64,000 nt of DNA from Ardenticatenaceae bacterium (GTDB lineage Bacteria > Chloroflexota > Anaerolineae > Promineifilales > Promineifilaceae): NCBI GenBank assembly GCA_020634435.1, contig JACKBS010000015.1:124001-188000 (forward strand), written 5' to 3'. The notes below the pieces were generated by a model that saw only the letters and a program-made list of their open reading frames with translations, searched no databases and had not been told where the DNA came from. Made by a program: the position numbers and the translations under genes. This document shows positions 59,418-64,000 of the stretch, piece after piece; position 1 is the stretch's first letter; each line of letters opens with the position of its first letter.

Positions 59418-59982
59418 AACGCCTGCTAACATCCTTAATGAAGTGTACCGCAGCCCTATGACAGGCACATGGAAGGGGTTTTTCGCCTGGCAATAGGCAA
59501 GAATATTTGGTGCTTTGTAGTGATTTTTGCCTAAGACAAACCACACTTCAAATATTAATTCTTCTAACATCGCGAGAACGTTATTGCCATCATAAACATT
59601 AGCTGGGATGAAATGAGGAGCCAAGAGTATCTAGAGAGTGGCGATTGTCGCAGCTAGGTGCGATTGCCATACTTAATAACAACCATGGTAATCTGACTTA
59701 CCCCTATAAGTTTCGGTATCGTTATAGGATTGAGGAACTTATCCTTACTTCCCGTCTTTTTATACTAGACGCCTCCTTTAGCTTTTTAGCTTTCATCAGA
59801 CTATTGTCTATGGCTACAGCTCAACCGGCTTGTATCCGAGATTGTAAAAGCTGCACCCATTTTTACCTAGGGCAACGATTAAGGAAGGCAGGGACTAGAA
59901 AATGAGCAAAGGGATGCTGGTATAAATCCGTGGAAACGATCAGGGGTAAGTACCAGATGACCCACAATATCTACCCCCAAAT
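59418..59982. other. Low-GC stretch without a recognisable gene
   Basis: About 565 bases of clearly lower GC than the surroundings, no palindrome octamer. It contains an open frame on the minus strand (59624 down to 59322, the first about 70 residues from this stretch, e.g. HFIPANVYDGNNVLAML) and another on the plus strand (59645-59905), neither matching any family I know. It may be a decayed mobile element adjacent to the IS at 60.6 kb. Confidence 0.5.
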
Positions 59983-60579
59983 ATGACGAGCTGGCTACCC
60001 TTCATGGCCAGTCCACACATCTACAACGAGCGGGTGCAGGATGCGGCCGTAGCCGACCCGGTCACCCTATGGCTGGCCACTGCCGACGGCCGGGTTTCGC
60101 TCACCACCGTGGGCGAACGGTCCGTTTGCCGAGAGGTATCGGCGGATTATCCAGGCGCAGCTGGTCTAGCGACGAATCTGGCCGACCAGCTCTGGCTGGT
60201 GTCCCAGCGGATTGTGTACCGGGGCAATGCGGCAGGGTTTGAGCGCATGGACACGCTGGCTTTGCCAATAACGGCCGTTGCCCCCGATGGCTCGGTTTGG
60301 TACGCCACGCAAACCGAGCTGGTGCGCATCCAGGGCGACCAGCGCTTACCGTTGGCCCACAATCTGGACCCGGACACGATTACCGCCCTGGCCATTGCCC
60401 CCGATGGCAAGGTTTGGGTGGGCACGACGGCAGGAACGGCCGTTTTCAACGGCGGTCAATGGCAAACAATTACCGCCGCCGATGGGCTGGCCAGCAACCA
60501 CGTGACACACCTCGCCATCGCCAATGATGGGTCGGTGTGGGTGGGAACTTCGGGTGGGGTGAGTTGGATACGGCCGTAG
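59983..60579 (+). CDS. Propeller-repeat fragment (two-component-regulator-propeller type)
   Basis: 198 residues containing three or four blades of the type PDGKVWVGTTAGTAVFNGGQWQ and NDGSVWVGTSGGVSW, as in the periplasmic sensor part of hybrid two-component regulators. Full sensors are far longer (over 700 residues). No signal peptide, no kinase domain. The start lies at the edge of the low-GC stretch. It is therefore probably a 5'-truncated remnant, perhaps expressed. Confidence 0.65.
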   Translation: MTSWLPFMASPHIYNERVQDAAVADPVTLWLATADGRVSLTTVGERSVCREVSADYPGAAGLATNLADQLWLVSQRIVYRGNAAGFERMDTLALPITAVAPDGSVWYATQTELVRIQGDQRLPLAHNLDPDTITALAIAPDGKVWVGTTAGTAVFNGGQWQTITAADGLASNHVTHLAIANDGSVWVGTSGGVSWIRP

Positions 60580-60607
60580 GATTCAACCTAACCGTGAGAC
60601 CTACTTG

Positions 60608-61838
60608 CTCCCCTAAGAAGGCTGAGGGGAGGACACCTTTTCAGGTAATTCTAGGGTCGGGTAGAAATTGTAAATTGATAAAATGGTTATGTCTCAGCAC
60701 AAATTCAAAGAAGAATTGAATCCCCTCTTTGAACAGGCTCCAATGGCGACGTTTGCAGCCATCTTCATGGCGTTGCATAGGTTGGGTGCGTCCTTGGGCT
60801 GCCGCAACACTGCCCAAAGCAAGCGACCAAGCATAGGCAACCACCAGCAAAACAAGCAGACGACCCATGTGGTCGGGATGCGTGATGCGACTGTCGGCCC
60901 ACTGCCAGCCACCGCTTTTCAGGTCACGGAAGCTTTGTTCTTGCCAGTTTCGGTTTGCATACTCGAATCCAGTCAGCGTCGTGTCGTTGGTCACCAGGGC
61001 CCACGGTTGGTCATAGCCAGCGCTCCAAATAGCATGGGCCGTTGCTGGCAACCGACCCCGCTGCTTGAATACAAGCCCAGCGGCCGACCACTGTTCCCCA
61101 GCTTGCACCATGTGGGCAATAGACAAATCGCCTTCATCGGTACATACCTTTGTCATGCTGGTCACGCGGAACAGATAGTACCATCCCAGGTTAGCCACAG
61201 CCTGACACAAATCGGGCGAGGTTCCAATGCCCCGGTCGGCCAGCACAACCACCTCTCTGTTTGTAGCGATACCCTTCTGGACCGCTTGCAACAAGGTTGT
61301 GATTATGCCTACTTGCCCCTCGGCTGGATACTGCTCATGATTGTTGGCCAGGTAACTGCGCCATGCCAAGGGGATACACCGACCTTCCCAAGCGACGCCC
61401 ACAACCATGACTGCCAGACGGTCTTGCAACTTCGTTTCATCGACCAGCAGATAAAGCTTCCCCGGCGGCAATTGACTAACAATCCAGGCAGTCCATTGCG
61501 CGAAGAAGGCGTGCAGCGGAAACAGCGCATTGTCCAGAAAACGCCGCAAGCGTCGGGCGCAGCTCTCAATTTTCTCACCTGTCGCTACCTGGCGGGCAAT
61601 CTGCTGCTGTTGGCAACTTTCTGCACGCATGATGCCGATAGTAAACAAGCCGACATTTTCAACTTGCCAGCTATTGAGACAAGGCAAATGGGTGGCGATT
61701 GTTTGAATCCATTGATAAAGTACGGGATAGCTCATCTTGAACTCCTTCTGACGTTTTGGAAGACATCAGAATTGTCCTTGATGAGCTATTCTTTTTCCAA
61801 CTCCCAAACATGTCCTCCCCTCAGCCTGCCAGGGAGAG
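60608..61838 (-). mobile_element. IS4-type insertion sequence
   Basis: About 1.2 kb. The transposase gene is bracketed by inverted copies of AGGCTGAGGGGAGGACA (60619-60635 and 61811-61827), extendable with mismatches to about 28 bp at each side. No clear target duplication was found. An alternative is that these are two copies of a common intergenic repeat into which the IS jumped. The element carries no ACGGCCGT octamer. Confidence 0.72.
60641..61735 (-). CDS. IS4-family DDE transposase
   Basis: 364 residues. DDE catalytic set: Asp in LYLLVDETK (about 98), Asp in VVVLADRGIGTSP (about 171) and Glu in NWQEQSFRDLKSGGWQW (about 272), the last in the IS4-type Y/R-E-x-x-F-x-D-x-K context. Likely full length and possibly active. 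Codon and motif content (no palindrome octamer) mark it as foreign to the chromosome. Confidence 0.9.
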   Translation of the reverse strand: MSYPVLYQWIQTIATHLPCLNSWQVENVGLFTIGIMRAESCQQQQIARQVATGEKIESCARRLRRFLDNALFPLHAFFAQWTAWIVSQLPPGKLYLLVDETKLQDRLAVMVVGVAWEGRCIPLAWRSYLANNHEQYPAEGQVGIITTLLQAVQKGIATNREVVVLADRGIGTSPDLCQAVANLGWYYLFRVTSMTKVCTDEGDLSIAHMVQAGEQWSAAGLVFKQRGRLPATAHAIWSAGYDQPWALVTNDTTLTGFEYANRNWQEQSFRDLKSGGWQWADSRITHPDHMGRLLVLLVVAYAWSLALGSVAAAQGRTQPMQRHEDGCKRRHWSLFKEGIQFFFEFVLRHNHFINLQFLPDPRIT

Positions 61839-61858
61839 GGTTGGGGTGAGGGTGCGTC

Positions 61859-64000
61859 TTACTGCGACGCAGTTGCCGTATCCTCGCGGACGCTGAGGTG
61901 GCGGACGTAGTTCACCAGATGCCACGCCTGTTCTTCCGTGAGTTGGTCGCCAAAGGCAGGCATGGCGGTGTCTTCAATCCCCTGCAAAATCCAGTAGTAC
62001 AGGTCGCCATCAGTGTGGATGGCCGTGTGCCCAGCAGCAAAATCTGCCGGTGGCGGCGACAGCGTTTGCGCTGTAGGGCCGTTACCGCGCCCTTCCGGGC
62101 CGTGGCAGGGCACACAATTTTCGTTAAACAGTGCCTGGCCAATGGCGATTGACTCCACATCGGGCAAGATGGGATTGGTCGCAAACTTGGCCGGGGTGTA
62201 TTCTACGGTGAAGAAGGTGTAAAGCTGTGAACCGCCCAACCAGAAGCACACCAGGCTAATGGCCAATAGAGCCACAAGCTGCCCTTCGTTTTTAGCCGCA
62301 CGCACGGCGATAAAACCCCACAGCAGGGCAAAGAGCAAAATGCCCACACCAGTCGCCCCGTTGCCGGTGCGGTTCATAAATTTGGCGAATACCTCTAACG
62401 GCCGTACGCCTCTGTCCAGTTCGCGAATATTGCCACCGACGCCTGTTTCCAGGCGATACGCGGCAAACGTGTCAAAGGTGTTGGGGCGGCGAATAGAGAC
62501 TTCCACCTGCCAGGTACCAATCAGACTGATGTAGCTACCTTCGAGACGGTAACGGCCGTTTCCCAGCGATTCAGCTTGCCCCGTTGAGGAGCCTAACGAC
62601 TGGCCTAAAAACGTATAACGAACAGACACATCTTCGGCATTGGTCACCGGTTCACCATTTTCATCGGTGATGAGAATGTCAAACGTATTGTTGCCCACTA
62701 GCGCTGGCTCGATAGTCATCGCCACCTGCAAATCTTCGGCAGATTGGGTCACCGTGGTTTGTCCCGGCGCGTCAGCCAGCAGCGGGGCATCCACGCCACG
62801 TTGGAGATCGGTGAGGACACCAGCCGCGACCAGAATGAGCAGGGCGAAGCTCATTTCCGCCCAAACAAGACGGGTGAAGCGGCGCAACAAGCGGGATGTC
62901 TGTTCATTTTCTGGCACTTCATAGGCGACGCTAAGGCGCGGCTTAACAAACATCAGGTTTAGGCCAGCGATAGCGATGGTGAGCAGCGCCAGGCCAATTT
63001 TGCCTAGCAGCAGCAGGCCATAAGCCGTGCCCACCAGCTCGGTCCAACCGCCCACATGCTTGGCACCCAGATAGCCACCGCTAGTCAGCAGCAATCCTAC
63101 AGAAATGGCGGCGATGGCGGAAAAGTTCAGCATCAGGCTGAGGTAGAGCCAGGAACGCGCTTCATATTTAAGGCCGCGCGCTTGCCAGAGGGAGATCGCC
63201 AGGAAGACCAAACCACCCACCCAGATGGTTCCAGCCAACACATGCACCCAATCGATCAGCACCGCCTGGACCGTATCATCCGTGAGCGCGGCGCTGTGGC
63301 TGATGAGGGAAACGGTGAGTGACAGGCCGATGGCCAGGACAAAACCAAGCCACCACTCCCAACCGCGCAGTTCTTTACGGCCGTTTTTCACATCCACAAA
63401 CAGGCTCAGGTTAAAGTGTGACAGGGCCAGCAGCAAAAAGCGCACCAGCCACATGGTGCCAAAGCGTGTCCCCACCCAGGCTTGCAAATTGGCCGTTTGC
63501 AGCAGATTGTAAAGACGCGTCTGGTCAATAAAGATGAGGACCAGACCAATGCCCACCAACACAATGCCAATGATGCCAATGCGGATGCCCTGCTGCGCCA
63601 GCTTCAGGTCCAACCCTTCTTCTTCGGCTTCCAGGTCTACACCAGCCAGGATAGGATTCCAGACGAGCAGGCGGTAGGCAAACAGCCCCATTAGCAGGGC
63701 GATGCCGGTGAGGGTAAGCCAACGCGCCACAGCGCTAAGGATCGATAGCTGGGCAGTGACGGTGCTTTCGGTAGTAACGGCCGTTGCCGCTACGCCATAG
63801 CCAAACGCGAACGTGCCGCTGGTGGTGTGCCCATCTACACCAGACAACACCTGCCAGCTCACCAGGTAAGCGCCAGGGTTGAGGTCTGGGAGTGAGACAG
63901 CTGCGGTACGGCCGTCGGCATCAATCAGTTGCAGCGGGCCAGTTTCGACACGTTCACCACCCTGGGTAAGCAAATCAATCCGGCTCAGATTGGCGACAAT
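61859..64000 (-). CDS. CopC-CopD-cytochrome c fusion (copper resistance/uptake), 5' truncated by window edge
   Basis: At least 713 residues, reading open to the window end. From N to C: the end of a CopC-like sandwich (LTQGGERVETGPLQLIDADGRTAAVSLPDLNPGAYLVSWQVLSGVDGHTTSGTFAFGYG), a CopD-like membrane domain with eight or more helices (SHSAALTDDTVQAVLIDWVHVLAGTIWVGGLVFLAI), a C-terminal sandwich with helix pair, then a class I cytochrome c domain with haem motif CVPCH (NENCVPCHGPEGRGNGPTA) and a distal Met likely in TAMPAFGDQL. CopC and CopD bind and move copper in the periplasm. The cytochrome addition suggests redox handling of copper or electron transfer. The IS lies directly downstream. 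Confidence 0.9.
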   Translation of the reverse strand: MVANLSRIDLLTQGGERVETGPLQLIDADGRTAAVSLPDLNPGAYLVSWQVLSGVDGHTTSGTFAFGYGVAATAVTTESTVTAQLSILSAVARWLTLTGIALLMGLFAYRLLVWNPILAGVDLEAEEEGLDLKLAQQGIRIGIIGIVLVGIGLVLIFIDQTRLYNLLQTANLQAWVGTRFGTMWLVRFLLLALSHFNLSLFVDVKNGRKELRGWEWWLGFVLAIGLSLTVSLISHSAALTDDTVQAVLIDWVHVLAGTIWVGGLVFLAISLWQARGLKYEARSWLYLSLMLNFSAIAAISVGLLLTSGGYLGAKHVGGWTELVGTAYGLLLLGKIGLALLTIAIAGLNLMFVKPRLSVAYEVPENEQTSRLLRRFTRLVWAEMSFALLILVAAGVLTDLQRGVDAPLLADAPGQTTVTQSAEDLQVAMTIEPALVGNNTFDILITDENGEPVTNAEDVSVRYTFLGQSLGSSTGQAESLGNGRYRLEGSYISLIGTWQVEVSIRRPNTFDTFAAYRLETGVGGNIRELDRGVRPLEVFAKFMNRTGNGATGVGILLFALLWGFIAVRAAKNEGQLVALLAISLVCFWLGGSQLYTFFTVEYTPAKFATNPILPDVESIAIGQALFNENCVPCHGPEGRGNGPTAQTLSPPPADFAAGHTAIHTDGDLYYWILQGIEDTAMPAFGDQLTEEQAWHLVNYVRHLSVREDTATASQ

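Larger units (their letters stand above)
1..64000. repeat. Dispersed palindromic octamer ACGGCCGT (HIP1-like), about 120 copies
   Basis: The palindrome ACGGCCGT, very often extended to AACGGCCGTT, recurs roughly once per 500 bases through the whole window, mostly inside genes and in all three reading phases. Examples are 7646-7655, 9907-9916, 19454-19463 and 38903-38912. A rough composition-based expectation for this octamer in 64 kb is one or two copies. Depending on phase it encodes N/D-G-R, T-A-V or R-P-F/L. The IS4-type transposase gene and the low-GC stretch before it carry none. The pattern is analogous to the cyanobacterial HIP1 octamer; its role here is unknown. Confidence 0.9.

Noticed and set aside
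59322..59624. Minus-strand open frame overlapping the GT2 gene end
   Set aside because: Its last 30 codons are antisense to the GT2 gene and the rest matches no family; kept only as part of the low-GC stretch.

Overview
The window is a chromosomal segment with moderately high GC, tightly packed genes and long same-strand runs. It most likely comes from a Chloroflexota bacterium of the Anaerolineae or a close neighbour. This is an inference from gene content: CSLREA/anchor-Q beta-helix proteins, secreted proteins ending in a Y-L-P-hydrophobic tail, an Actinobacteria/Chloroflexota-style fused lycopene cyclase with CruF, a CarH-type B12 photoreceptor, a bacterial ubiquitin-like operon and DUF4342. 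No rRNA, tRNA or CRISPR array was seen.

Layout. 0-7.3 kb: the 3' part of a GH31 glycosidase, a subtilisin-like protease, queA, a PrsW-type protease, a DUF4342 protein and a small membrane protein. Four of these genes appear to lack a single base in a short homopolymer. 7.5-18.3 kb: secreted beta-propeller and beta-helix proteins, an ArsA/Get3-like ATPase, a lipoprotein trypsin-like protease and a second PrsW-like protein. 19.1-28.9 kb: a nine-gene plus-strand run holding a dynamin-like GTPase, an unrecognised protein and a complete ubiquitin-type pathway (E1, ubiquitin-like modifier, E2, two JAB/JAMM isopeptidases, two RING-like proteins, with one JAB and one RING membrane-anchored). This is the most interesting system in the window. 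29-31.8 kb: photolyase and a CarH-like repressor in one minus-strand operon with a near-consensus promoter. 32-44.5 kb: mostly housekeeping genes (M32 peptidase, two CorC/CNNM proteins, ruvB, upp, a WecA/MraY-family enzyme, a lipoprotein esterase, an oligopeptide-binding protein, secG). 44.8-52.7 kb: a GldA/GldF/GldG-like ABC system, an APH-fold protein, a DUF4380 protein and tex. 53-59.4 kb: a carotenoid operon (crtB, crtI, fused crtYcd, cruF-like, plsY-like, GT2). 59.4-64 kb: a low-GC unassigned stretch, a propeller fragment, an IS4-type insertion sequence and the 3' part of a CopC-CopD-cytochrome c fusion.

Two genome-scale features stand out. The palindrome ACGGCCGT (often AACGGCCGTT) occurs roughly 120 times by hand count, against one or two expected by chance; it resembles the cyanobacterial HIP1 phenomenon and leaves NGR, TAV and RPF/RPL tripeptides across the proteome. 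It is absent from the insertion sequence. Second, almost every gap inside the plus-strand operons is filled by degenerate short repeats in opposing orientation, drawn from several families (TTGCAAG, ACCGATTA, AAAAGTGA, CAATCTC, CACAGAG, AATTACC). Some of these have entered coding sequence.

Functional links: CarH plausibly couples light to photolyase and perhaps to the carotenoid operon. The ubiquitin-like genes form a self-contained conjugation/deconjugation pathway, with a membrane-remodelling GTPase as a possible partner.
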